NCBI GenBank assembly: GCA_902773055.1
Contig: CACYCZ010000094.1
Coordinates: forward strand, 1-64,000
Source: an uncultured Bacteroidales bacterium
GTDB lineage: Bacteria; Bacteroidota; Bacteroidia; Bacteroidales; Bacteroidaceae
Length of the DNA: 64,000 nucleotides
Direction of reading: 5' to 3'
Positions 35,564 through 43,705 of the stretch are shown here, piece after piece. Under the pieces are notes generated by a model. The model was not told the DNA's origin. It did not search any database and saw nothing but the letters and a program-made list of their open reading frames with translations. The position numbers and the translations under genes are program-made. Each line of letters starts with the position of its first letter. Position 1 is the first letter of the stretch.

Positions 35564-36898
35564 TTACTTGGTTTCTACTTCATCCTCCTTTGCCACAGAC
35601 TTTGGCTTGAGGTTCCATATTGTGGCTATAACCAATGTACCTATTACTGAGACACCAGCCATCAGAATAAATATGGGATGCCAACCGAAAGTATCGGCAA
35701 ACTTACCGAGGGGATAACCCGTTATCAACGTACTGAAATAACTCATGAATCCAATGACGCCTACAGCGCTTGATGCGGCTTTCTTGGATACATCGTTTGA
35801 GGCTATGACTCCGAGCAAAGCCTGCGGGCCATACAGGAAAAAACCTGCCAAGGCCAACAACAGGAGGAACAATACCGGAGCGTTCCAATCCTGAACGTAG
35901 TGCAGAGCAACCAGACACAGCGCCACAAGAACCATCTCAATGACACAGACACGCTGTGAACGGCTCTTGAAATATTTGTCGCTGATATACCCGGCAGCAA
36001 TCATACCCACGCAACCTGCCACTTCAAAGATGGCAACTGTCCATCCTGACAGGGCTGGGCTCAGTCCCATTTCCTGCAACATGGACGGCCCCCAATCCAA
36101 TATGGCAAAGCGTACCACATAAACAAACAGATCAGTAATTGCCAAAACCCACACTACGGGATTCATAAATACTTTCTTTATCAAGAACTGGGTAAATTCC
36201 TTATTATTCTTTTTTCCTTCACTTTCAACAAATTCACCTTCCACCTTGGGTAATTCGGGCAGCCCCACTGAACTTGGTGTATTTCTCAAGGTTACAATAA
36301 TAAAGAATATACCGAACAGGGATATACATGCCGGTACCCAGAAGCACAACTGCCAGTTTGTCAGATAACCACAGATGACGGCCGCAACAAAAGCGCCGAC
36401 GCTATGGGATGTATTCCACAGGCTCATCTTGGTGGCCAGTTCATGAGGTGGAACCCAACTTACCATCAGATGGTTGCACGGTGCAAAGCCACAACCCTGG
36501 AATATCTGGTTAATGATATACAGCACTGACATGATAGTGACAAAGCCTCCCACAAAGTCAGGACCTTCGCTTGTTCCGGTGAGCATTGAGGATAAATTGG
36601 CACTCAAGCCAAACAAGAAATTCACTGCGACACATACGCTGAGTCCCAATACCAGATGCCAGCGTGCATTGGTGCGGTCACCGATGACGCCATTTATCAA
36701 CTTGGATATACCATAAATAATACCGCCGGCAGACATAATAGCTCCGAACTGGGCTTTTGTAATTTCAGGATACTGAGCCTGAAGCAGGGGAATGGCAAAA
36801 GAGAAATTCTTACGCACAAAGTAGAACATGGCATAGCCTATCATTGAACAAATGATAACCCTCCATTGCCAGTACTTAAAGGAATGTTTTGTTTGCAT
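35564..36898 (-). CDS. glpT: Glycerol-3-phosphate transporter (MFS, GlpT-like)
   Basis: 444 residues from the ATG at 36898 (MQTKHSFKYWQWRVII). The frame extends to 36955, but that region overlaps the promoter at 36953-36960. About 12 membrane segments; signatures of the organophosphate:phosphate antiporters are YAMFYFVRKNFSFAIPLLQ, the FGAIMSAGGIIYGISKLINGVIGDRTNARWH stretch (split across TM2-3) and the FQGCGFAPCNHLMVSWVP motif. It exchanges glycerol-3-phosphate for phosphate. Co-transcribed with the GDPD gene that supplies its substrate. Confidence 0.9.
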   Translation of the reverse strand: MQTKHSFKYWQWRVIICSMIGYAMFYFVRKNFSFAIPLLQAQYPEITKAQFGAIMSAGGIIYGISKLINGVIGDRTNARWHLVLGLSVCVAVNFLFGLSANLSSMLTGTSEGPDFVGGFVTIMSVLYIINQIFQGCGFAPCNHLMVSWVPPHELATKMSLWNTSHSVGAFVAAVICGYLTNWQLCFWVPACISLFGIFFIIVTLRNTPSSVGLPELPKVEGEFVESEGKKNNKEFTQFLIKKVFMNPVVWVLAITDLFVYVVRFAILDWGPSMLQEMGLSPALSGWTVAIFEVAGCVGMIAAGYISDKYFKSRSQRVCVIEMVLVALCLVALHYVQDWNAPVLFLLLLALAGFFLYGPQALLGVIASNDVSKKAASSAVGVIGFMSYFSTLITGYPLGKFADTFGWHPIFILMAGVSVIGTLVIATIWNLKPKSVAKEDEVETK

Positions 36899-36952
36899 AT
36901 TCGTAATATTTATTTTGTTCTGTCCACATGGCATTTCTGAGTCTGCCATGCG

Positions 36953-36960
36953 CAAAGTTA
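36953..36960 (-). promoter_or_regulatory. -7 promoter element of glpT-GDPD (TAACTTTG)
   Basis: CAAAGTTA on the plus strand reads TAACTTTG on the minus strand, 55 bases before the ATG at 36898. It sets the glpT start. Confidence 0.6.
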
Positions 36961-36984
36961 CGAAATTTTATTCTGTATCGGGTC

Positions 36985-38229
36985 CTATTTGTAGAGTTTA
37001 TATTTCTTTGACAAGGATTTGAAGGTCTCCACATCCTTGTACCAATAATCCTTCACATCTGCCCAACGATGGTTTTGGGCAAAGCGCAGACGTATCTGTT
37101 TTGAGCCACACACTTTGTCAAACATATCAAAGCGCTTGGGATCCTGCACTTTGAAGACTGCCTTGTCAGGATACATGGCTGCGGTTTCCTGCATAATCAG
37201 GAACTGAATGTCTGTCAGAACCGCCTTGCCATAATCGGTGAAATGAACCTGGACACCTTCTATCTGCTCATCCTTCATGGTGGCATAGAATGGTTTGAGG
37301 TAGATAGGGCGGAAGATAACGCCGGGCAAACGGAATGCATTCATGCGCGCTGCCAGAGCCTCGGCATCCAGCCATGGTGCACCAAACATCTGGAACGGAA
37401 TGGTATATCCAACGCCAATATTCATATAGGAGAACTCGCCCAGTATGCCACTGACAGGATAGCAGATTGCTGATATCGGCTGAGGAATATGGGGAGAAGA
37501 AGGTATCCACTGAAGTCCTGTATCTGAATATGTCATACGGCGCTTCCAACCCTTCATTTTCACCACGGTAAGCTTGCATTGCTTACCATCGGTCAACATA
37601 CGCTCTCCATTTATCAATGATGCCAGTTCACCACAGGTCAGGCCGTAGATATAAGGTATCTTAAACTGGCTTACAAACGAGATGCAGTTATCCTCTGTCA
37701 GACATCCTTCCACCTTTTCGCCCCCGAGCGGATTGGGACGGTCCAGGATTACGAACTCTTTGCCACACTCCGCAGCAGTCTCCATGGCCAAGCCCATACT
37801 GCTTATGTATGTAAACGAGCGGCTGCCTATATCCTGTATGTCATAGACCAAGACATCTATGTCTTTCAGCATCTCAGGAGTAGCCTTTCGGGTCTTACCA
37901 TACAATGAATAGATTGGCAAGCCTGTCTTCTTGTCTACTTTGTCGTCTACCGATGCACCGGCATGCTGATTGCCGCGCACACCATGTTCCGGACCGAAGA
38001 GAGCCGTCAGTTTCACACCTGGTGCATTGAACAGCAAATCTACCGTAGAGCGCAACTCGTTGTCCACCCCTGTCGGATTGGTAATCAGCCCCACACGCTT
38101 ACCCTGCAGTAACTTGAAATTCTGTTCTTTCAGAACCTCTATACCTGTTTTTATTCTTATTTTATCGGCATGTGCCATAACGCTGCCTCCGAAAGCAAAT
38201 AATATTGCAAGCAATACTGTATTTTTCAT
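36985..38229 (-). CDS. namZ: Exo-beta-N-acetylmuramidase NamZ family (DUF1343, GH171)
   Basis: 414 residues with a signal peptide (MKNTVLLAILFAFGGSVMAHA). DUF1343 landmarks are GLITNPTGVD, ALFGPEHGVRG, DVLVYDIQDIGSRSFTYISSM, VILDRPNPLGG and the C-terminal GVQVHFTDY. Members from Bacillus and Tannerella cut N-acetylmuramic acid from the non-reducing end of peptidoglycan fragments. Periplasmic muropeptide recycling is the likely role. It has its own promoter (38249). Confidence 0.92.
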   Translation of the reverse strand: MKNTVLLAILFAFGGSVMAHADKIRIKTGIEVLKEQNFKLLQGKRVGLITNPTGVDNELRSTVDLLFNAPGVKLTALFGPEHGVRGNQHAGASVDDKVDKKTGLPIYSLYGKTRKATPEMLKDIDVLVYDIQDIGSRSFTYISSMGLAMETAAECGKEFVILDRPNPLGGEKVEGCLTEDNCISFVSQFKIPYIYGLTCGELASLINGERMLTDGKQCKLTVVKMKGWKRRMTYSDTGLQWIPSSPHIPQPISAICYPVSGILGEFSYMNIGVGYTIPFQMFGAPWLDAEALAARMNAFRLPGVIFRPIYLKPFYATMKDEQIEGVQVHFTDYGKAVLTDIQFLIMQETAAMYPDKAVFKVQDPKRFDMFDKVCGSKQIRLRFAQNHRWADVKDYWYKDVETFKSLSKKYKLYK

Positions 38230-38248
38230 ATTTTTTATATTTGTTACA

Positions 38249-38256
38249 CAAAATTA
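38249..38256 (-). promoter_or_regulatory. -7 promoter element of namZ (TAATTTTG)
   Basis: CAAAATTA on the plus strand reads TAATTTTG on the minus strand, 20 bases before the ATG at 38229. Confidence 0.6.
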
Positions 38257-38457
38257 CTCAAATCTCACGGCCTGCAGGTACCGACAGGATAAAAAATCAC
38301 AGCAGAACAGCTCGTCCGGCCGTCAGAGGCAGTCAGCACATACATGGATCCATCCAAGTCTGGCCGGGCAAACATATCTTTTGCCATTTTTCTTCTCATC
38401 AAGGAGAAAAGACCTGCTGCACAGGAGCAGAAATATGTTTTCATACGGATAAAGTTT

Positions 38458-38541
38458 ATATTTCACGTTGCTGAACATACGTTCACCATCGTGAAATATA
38501 CGTTCAACATCGGGAAACGTACGTTCAGCGACGATAAACAT
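38458..38541. repeat. 21-bp palindromic repeat array, locus 4 (4 units)
   Basis: Units at 38458-38478, 38479-38499, 38500-38520 and 38521-38541, typically ACGTTCA ... GAAACGT or AAACAT. Unit 3 has matched ACGTT/AACGT ends. Right flank is AAAACATATCGG, like loci 2 and 3. Unit order resembles locus 1 most closely. Confidence 0.9.
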
Positions 38542-38703
38542 AAAACATATCGGCATAAAGCATGAATTTTGTCACAGGCTGCCCATCTTTTCCACGGGAG
38601 CAAAACAAAAGTTTCCTGACTACAGCCCCTCATGTATCCCCTTGAGGAATCATTATTGGCGCAGTCTTCTGAAGGGAGAAGCATCCCCAAGAAAGCAGCA
38701 AGA

Positions 38704-38743
38704 GCAAAAAAAAGAGACCAGTCCTTCGCAGGCGGGGTCTCTT
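38704..38743 (-). terminator. Rho-independent terminator of the candidate RNA
   Basis: An 8-bp stem (AAGAGACC with GGTCTCTT), then up to eight U on the minus strand (38706-38713 read as A on plus). No minus-strand gene precedes it for more than 25 kb except the proposed RNA. Confidence 0.75.
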
Positions 38744-38900
38744 ACCATACATTTTTGTTTACTTAGGCTATACCATTTCTGTATTGGAACAGAATAGCCT
38801 CAGTCCGGCAATAGAAAAAGGTTAGAACAACAAGATTAAACAACTATAGATAGTTTTAAAAACAAAAGAATAAATTACTACAATACTTATTTTCAATTTC
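38704..38900 (-). ncRNA. Candidate structured non-coding RNA
   Basis: On the minus strand a -7 element (TAAATTTG, 38907-38914) and a rho-independent terminator (stem 38712-38719 with 38736-38743, then a U-run) bracket about 197 bases without a credible ORF. Inside are two more helices: AACTAT/ATAGTT (38842-38855) and a two-part hairpin AGGCTAT/ATAGCCT plus TCTGT/ACAGA (38765-38800). Size and layout suit a 6S-like or other Bacteroidales RNA, but I cannot match it to a family. Confidence 0.5.
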
Positions 38901-38906
38901 TGCATG

Positions 38907-38914
38907 CAAATTTA
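38907..38914 (-). promoter_or_regulatory. -7 promoter element (TAAATTTG) of the candidate RNA
   Basis: CAAATTTA on the plus strand reads TAAATTTG on the minus strand. Transcription would start near 38900. Confidence 0.45.
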
Positions 38915-38966
38915 TTTACACACGTCTCTGACTGGTGTTTCACATCATAAATTAAAACGTCAAAAA

Positions 38967-39001
38967 CATTGTCGAATCGTAAATTTTACGTTCCGACAAT
39001 G
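38967..39001. repeat. 35-bp near-perfect inverted repeat
   Basis: CATTGTCG ... CGTAAA pairs with TTTACG ... CGACAATG, 15 of 17 arm positions matching. On the minus strand a TTTTTG run follows, so it may work as a terminator in that direction or as a protein-binding site upstream of crcB. Confidence 0.6.
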
Positions 39002-39098
39002 CATCCTTGGGAGATTCACGCCATCCTTTCTTAAACAGGGAAGGCAATATCGGACAATTTTAGCATATACAAGGCGTATGGCCTAAGATTAAAATCGG

Positions 39099-39106
39099 TA
39101 ACTTTG
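39099..39106 (+). promoter_or_regulatory. -7 promoter element of crcB (TAACTTTG)
   Basis: TAACTTTG 29 bases before the ATG at 39128. It excludes the in-frame TTG at 39104. Confidence 0.65.
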
Positions 39107-39127
39107 CATACCATAAGCTATCAGGTC

Positions 39128-39508
39128 ATGAATATGATGAAATCAATCCTTCTCGTTGCAACAGGAAGCGCATTGGGCGGTGTTCTCAGGTTTCTGACAA
39201 GCCGTTTGTCGGCAAGCCTGTTTCACGGCAGTTTCCCGCTGGGCACCTTTATCTGCAACATGACGGGATGCTTTATTATCGGCATCATCTATGCCCTGGC
39301 ATGCAGATGCAATTGGCTGAATGCTGACATGAAACTTCTGCTGGCAGTCGGTTTCTGTGGTGGTCTCACCACCTTTTCATCGTTCATCAATGAAAATTCC
39401 CAACTGGCAAGAACCGACCTTCCCATGACGTTTCTCTATGCCGGAGGCAGCCTGCTGGCAGGATTCATCATGCTGTACCTTGGTCAACAACTGACAAAAT
39501 TACTGTAA
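39128..39508 (+). CDS. crcB: Fluoride ion channel CrcB/FluC
   Basis: 126 residues from the ATG at 39128 (MNMMKSILLVATGSALGG; the ATG at 39134 is also possible). Four membrane helices. Family motifs: GSALGGVLRFLTSRL, FPLGTFICNMTGCFIIG (asparagine of the fluoride pore) and VGFCGGLTTFSSFINE. It forms a dimeric channel exporting fluoride from the cytoplasm. I did not find a fluoride riboswitch on the coding strand upstream. The next gene starts 4 bases later, an unexpected pairing with a glycoside hydrolase. Confidence 0.94.
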   Translation: MNMMKSILLVATGSALGGVLRFLTSRLSASLFHGSFPLGTFICNMTGCFIIGIIYALACRCNWLNADMKLLLAVGFCGGLTTFSSFINENSQLARTDLPMTFLYAGGSLLAGFIMLYLGQQLTKLL

Positions 39509-39512
39509 ACAT

Positions 39513-42029
39513 ATGAGAGCAACTCTATTTTCCATAGCCCTGCTACTGGCTTTTTCAGTTCATGCTGAATCATGGATCCGAATCAACCAGATTGGATATA
39601 TCCCCCAGTCGTCCAAAGTAGCCGTGATGATTTCGCAGGAAGACCTGCAGGTGGAAAGCTTTGACCTTGTAGACGCTTTTACGCAACAGGTTGTACGGCA
39701 TTTCAGCAAGAAACAAGTCAGCGCCACAGGTCCCATGGGACAGATGAAATCCACCTTCAGGCTCAACTTCAGCACCTACTGCAAACCGGGAACCTATTAC
39801 CTGCGGGCAGCCAATTGCCACTCACCGCTTTTTGCCATCAACGGAACGGTATACCAAGGCACGGCCGACTTTGTGCTGAACTACATGCGCCAGCAACGCT
39901 GCGGATACAATCCCTACTATAAGGAAAACTGCCACCAGAAAGACGGTTACATCACTAACCACCCCACCAAAACGGGACAGTTTCTTGATGTCAGGGGCGG
40001 ATGGCACGATGCCGGCGACTGTCTGCAATATACAGCCACGTCGGCCAATGCCATATATCAGATGATGTTTGCCTACCAGCAGAATCCCCATGCCTTTACA
40101 GACAAATACCAAACCGACGGCCGGCCAGGAAACAACGGAATTCCCGATATCGTAGATGAAATAAGATGGGGACTGGACTGGCTGAACCGCATGAATCCCG
40201 AAAAAGGCGAACTGTACAACCAGATAGCCGACGACCGCGACCATGTCGGCATGCGCGAACCACAGAATGACAAGGCCGACTACGGATGGGGCGAAAACAA
40301 CGGACGGCCCGTATATTATTGTGACGGCAAGCCCCAGCAACGCGGACAGTTCTTGAACGCCACGACCGGCGTAGCCAGCACGGCAGGAAAATTTGCCTCT
40401 GACTTCGCCCTCGGCTCCAAAATACTTCTCCCCTTCTATCCCGAGCTTGCAAAAACCATTGGGGAAAAAGCCGCCGATGCCTATGCCGTAGGTATTGAGA
40501 AGCCAGGGTACTGTCAGACCGTTTCCGTCAGGTCACCTTATATCTATGAGGAATCAAACTGGGTTGATGACATGGAACTGGGTGCAGCTGAACTGTACTT
40601 CAAGACAGGAGACAAAAGGTATCTGGAAGATGCTGTCCGCTATGGCCGTCAGGAAAAAACAACGCCCTGGATGGGCAGCGACACCGCCCGACACTACCAG
40701 TGGTATCCGTTCATGAACATGGGCCACTATCAGGTAGCTGTTGCCAGCAAGGACCGGCAGATACGCCAGGAATTCATTGCTAACCTGAAAGCAGGCATTG
40801 ACGGTGTATGGCAGCGCGCCAGAAAATCCCCCTTCTTCTACGGCATACCTTCCATATGGTGCTCCAACAACCTCACCACCGCCATGCTGACGCAGTGTAT
40901 CCTATATCGCCAGCTCAGCGGTGACCGCAGCTATGAGGAAATGGAAGGAGCACTGCGTGATTGGCTTCTGGGATGCAATCCGTGGGGAGTCAGCATGATC
41001 GTAGAGATGCCCATAGGCGGCAACTACCCCCGTCAGCCCCACTCCAGCAATGTCAAGCTGGGTATCGGCAACACCACGGGAGCCCTTGTTGACGGGCCTG
41101 TCTACGCTTCGATATTCAACAGTCTCCGCGGTGTATATCTGGAGCCCGATGCCAAAGGGCTTTACAACAACTACGACCTCTTCCAGCCCGGCATCATGGT
41201 ATACCATGACAATATCCACGACTACTCGTCCAACGAGCCTACCATGGACGGCACGGCCTCGCTGACCTTCCCCCTTTCAACCTATGCAGAGGAGGGACGC
41301 CAACAGATGAAACTGCAGTCCGACAACAACGTATACTACGAAGGCGGCATCATCAGAGGCAACCCCCAGAAGAAAAATATCTGCCTTATCTTTACCGCTG
41401 CTGACAAGGCCGATGGCGCGGAACCCATCATTTCCACACTGAAGAAATATCACATTCACGGCGGTTTCTTCTTCACTGGACAATTCTACGAAATGTTTCC
41501 CGATATCATCCAACGCCTGCGCAAGGAGGGACACTATGTCGGGAGCCACAGCTATGGCCACTTGCTCTATTTCCCCTGGGACAGGCGCGACACCATGCTG
41601 GTCAGCCATGAGGAATTCAACAACGACATGATAAAAAGCTATGCCCTGATGGAACAGGCAGGCATACACAAGGAAGATGCGCCTTTCTTCATCCCGCCAT
41701 ACGAGCACTACAACGAGACCGTTTCTGCATGGGCGAAACAACTGGGCCTGCAAGTCATCAACTACACTCCTGGCACAGCCAGCAATGGTGACTACACAAC
41801 ACCCAGCATGAAAAACTACTATAGCAGCCAGACCATTATCGACCGCATTCTCAAGTATGAATCCACCCAGTCAAACGGGCTCAACGGCTTCTTCCTGATG
41901 CTCCATTTCGGCACCTCGGCCGAACGTACAGACAAGCTATATAACCGACTCGGAGAAATCATCGACACCCTCCAGTCGCGAGGGTACAGCTTTATCTCCG
42001 TTGAAGAAATGGTCAGAGGGAAGAAATAA
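39513..42029 (+). CDS. Glycoside hydrolase family 9 fused to a polysaccharide deacetylase-like domain
   Basis: 838 residues with a signal peptide (MRATLFSIALLLAFSVHA). Residues about 20-110 are the cellulase N-terminal Ig-like domain (WIRINQIGYIPQSSKVAVM). About 115-600 form the GH9 barrel with the catalytic aspartates in GGWHDAGD (about 163-169) and the acid Glu in YSSNEPTMDGTA (about 574). About 620-838 is NodB/CE4-like with HGGFFFTGQF and the zinc motif SHSYGH (about 677). The usual TFDDG is replaced by TAADKADG, so deacetylase activity is uncertain. It probably degrades a beta-linked glycan in the periplasm or outside. Confidence 0.9.
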   Translation: MRATLFSIALLLAFSVHAESWIRINQIGYIPQSSKVAVMISQEDLQVESFDLVDAFTQQVVRHFSKKQVSATGPMGQMKSTFRLNFSTYCKPGTYYLRAANCHSPLFAINGTVYQGTADFVLNYMRQQRCGYNPYYKENCHQKDGYITNHPTKTGQFLDVRGGWHDAGDCLQYTATSANAIYQMMFAYQQNPHAFTDKYQTDGRPGNNGIPDIVDEIRWGLDWLNRMNPEKGELYNQIADDRDHVGMREPQNDKADYGWGENNGRPVYYCDGKPQQRGQFLNATTGVASTAGKFASDFALGSKILLPFYPELAKTIGEKAADAYAVGIEKPGYCQTVSVRSPYIYEESNWVDDMELGAAELYFKTGDKRYLEDAVRYGRQEKTTPWMGSDTARHYQWYPFMNMGHYQVAVASKDRQIRQEFIANLKAGIDGVWQRARKSPFFYGIPSIWCSNNLTTAMLTQCILYRQLSGDRSYEEMEGALRDWLLGCNPWGVSMIVEMPIGGNYPRQPHSSNVKLGIGNTTGALVDGPVYASIFNSLRGVYLEPDAKGLYNNYDLFQPGIMVYHDNIHDYSSNEPTMDGTASLTFPLSTYAEEGRQQMKLQSDNNVYYEGGIIRGNPQKKNICLIFTAADKADGAEPIISTLKKYHIHGGFFFTGQFYEMFPDIIQRLRKEGHYVGSHSYGHLLYFPWDRRDTMLVSHEEFNNDMIKSYALMEQAGIHKEDAPFFIPPYEHYNETVSAWAKQLGLQVINYTPGTASNGDYTTPSMKNYYSSQTIIDRILKYESTQSNGLNGFFLMLHFGTSAERTDKLYNRLGEIIDTLQSRGYSFISVEEMVRGKK

Positions 42030-42035
42030 GAAAAC

Positions 42036-43523
42036 ATGACCAGCCCAACCATCGCACTTTGTGCACTTGTCGGATATTTCCTCACCCTGCTCATCATAGC
42101 CAGACTCACCGGCAAGGATGCAGATAACGAGACTTTCTTCCGTGGCAACAAGAAATCGCCCTGGCCCGTCGTGGCATTCGGCATGATCGGTGCATCGCTT
42201 TCGGGGGTATCGTTCGTATCTGTTCCCGGATATGTAGGCCACACTCATATGACCTACTTGCAGATGTGTATCGGATTTTTCTTTGGCTATCTCGCTGTGG
42301 CGTTCATTCTTCTGCCGATATACTACAGAATGAACCTTACGAGCATCTATTCCTATCTGCAAGACCGATTCGGCACCACCTCGCGGCAAACCGGGGCAGC
42401 CTTCTTCATTCTCAGTAAGCTGGCAGGTGCTGCAGTAAGATTCTATCTCGTCTGCATGGTCCTTCAGCAAATTGTATTTGAACCCTTTGGCATCCCCTAT
42501 CCCCTCACCGTCATCATTATCCTTCTGCTGGTATGGCTATACACTCGCAGGGCTGGCATCCGCACTCTCGTTTACACAGATGCCCTGCAAACATTCTGCC
42601 TCATCGGAGCCATCATAGCTGTCGTCACCATCATAAGCCGGCAAATGTATCCCTCCTGGCAGTCCATGGCCCAAGCTGTTTCCCAAAGCCCCCTCAGCCG
42701 CATCTTCGTATGGGACGATTGGACAAGCCGGCAATACTTCTGGAAACAGTTTCTCAGCGGCATCTTCATCGTCATCGTCATGACAGGACTTGATCAGGAC
42801 ATGATGCAGAAGAACCTCACCTGTCCCACCCTGCGCAAGGCACAGAAAGACATGTGTTCCTACGGCATCTGCTTTGTCCCCGTCAATCTGCTGCTGCTGC
42901 TCATCGGTGTACTGCTCTATACCTATGCCGGACAAAACAACATAGCCATCCCTGCCGATGGCGATCAACTGTTCCCCATGCTCGTTCTTGACGGGCACTT
43001 CGGTCATGCCGTGACCGTTCTCTTCACACTCGGCATTTCAGCCGCCGCCTTTTCCAGCATAGACTCAGCACTGACGGCACTCACAACTACTTTTTGTGTT
43101 GATATCCTCAACATTGACAAAACCCCATCTTCCCCCAAAGCCGTCAACAGGCGCAAGGCTGTCCACCTCGGCATAACCATCAGCTTTATCCTGCTCACCG
43201 TCTTATTCCGCCTTGTCGGCAACGGCAGTGTTATCGATATGATCTATGTTTTGGCCTCATATACCTACGGACCGCTTTTAGGCCTTTTCGCATTCGGCAT
43301 TTTCACTCACCACAAACTCAAGGAACGATACGCTCCGTTCATTGCCATAGCCTCACCCCTGGTATGCTATGCCCTTTCGGTCATTGTACCCCACTATACC
43401 GGCTACCACTTCGGCTATGAACTCCTCATGCTCAACGGCACACTTACCTTTCTTCTGCTGTATGCAGTCCGCACACACCCAAGAATGCCCTTGAAGACAA
43501 GCAGCAACAACCAACCGACGTAA
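42036..43523 (+). CDS. Sodium:solute symporter (SSS family), second copy
   Basis: 495 residues, about 13 membrane segments. SSS features: FFRGNKKSPWPVVAFGMIGASLSGVSFVSVPG at the N-terminus, LVYTDALQTFCLIGAII and ISAAAFSSIDSALTALTTTFCVDIL (Na+-site helix). It resembles the symporters that carry sugars or sialic-acid-like compounds in Bacteroidales. It starts 6 bases after the GH9-deacetylase gene, so it most likely imports the mono- or disaccharide that enzyme releases. Confidence 0.9.
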   Translation: MTSPTIALCALVGYFLTLLIIARLTGKDADNETFFRGNKKSPWPVVAFGMIGASLSGVSFVSVPGYVGHTHMTYLQMCIGFFFGYLAVAFILLPIYYRMNLTSIYSYLQDRFGTTSRQTGAAFFILSKLAGAAVRFYLVCMVLQQIVFEPFGIPYPLTVIIILLLVWLYTRRAGIRTLVYTDALQTFCLIGAIIAVVTIISRQMYPSWQSMAQAVSQSPLSRIFVWDDWTSRQYFWKQFLSGIFIVIVMTGLDQDMMQKNLTCPTLRKAQKDMCSYGICFVPVNLLLLLIGVLLYTYAGQNNIAIPADGDQLFPMLVLDGHFGHAVTVLFTLGISAAAFSSIDSALTALTTTFCVDILNIDKTPSSPKAVNRRKAVHLGITISFILLTVLFRLVGNGSVIDMIYVLASYTYGPLLGLFAFGIFTHHKLKERYAPFIAIASPLVCYALSVIVPHYTGYHFGYELLMLNGTLTFLLLYAVRTHPRMPLKTSSNNQPT

Positions 43524-43682
43524 AGTCTACAAATGACGAACTCCAGAGAAGAATCTCCAAGGCAACTTCTAACAATAGGATCACTTAAGCATTTCTATAA
43601 TTTCAGCAAAGAAGAAATCTGCCACCCGCAATTAAAATACAAGTTGTTCAACATTTAGAGCTTGCTTCACTTTCAAATTAGT

Positions 43683-43690
43683 TATCTTTG
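43683..43690 (+). promoter_or_regulatory. -7 promoter element (TATCTTTG) of the gene at 43706
   Basis: TATCTTTG 16 bases before the ATG at 43706, so the TTG at 43688 cannot be the start. Confidence 0.65.
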
Positions 43691-43705
43691 CAGAAATATT
43701 TTACC

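Larger units (their letters stand above)
38230..39127. other. Intergenic region between namZ and crcB
   Basis: An 898-base gap, the largest in the window. It holds the namZ promoter, the fourth 21-bp array, the candidate non-coding RNA (38704-38900, minus), a 35-bp near-palindrome (38967-39001) and the crcB promoter. No credible protein gene. Confidence 0.7.

Noticed and set aside
38900-39127. Fluoride riboswitch upstream of crcB
   Set aside because: The usual motif was not found on the coding strand. The promoter at 39099-39106 leaves a leader of only about 20 bases, too short for the switch.
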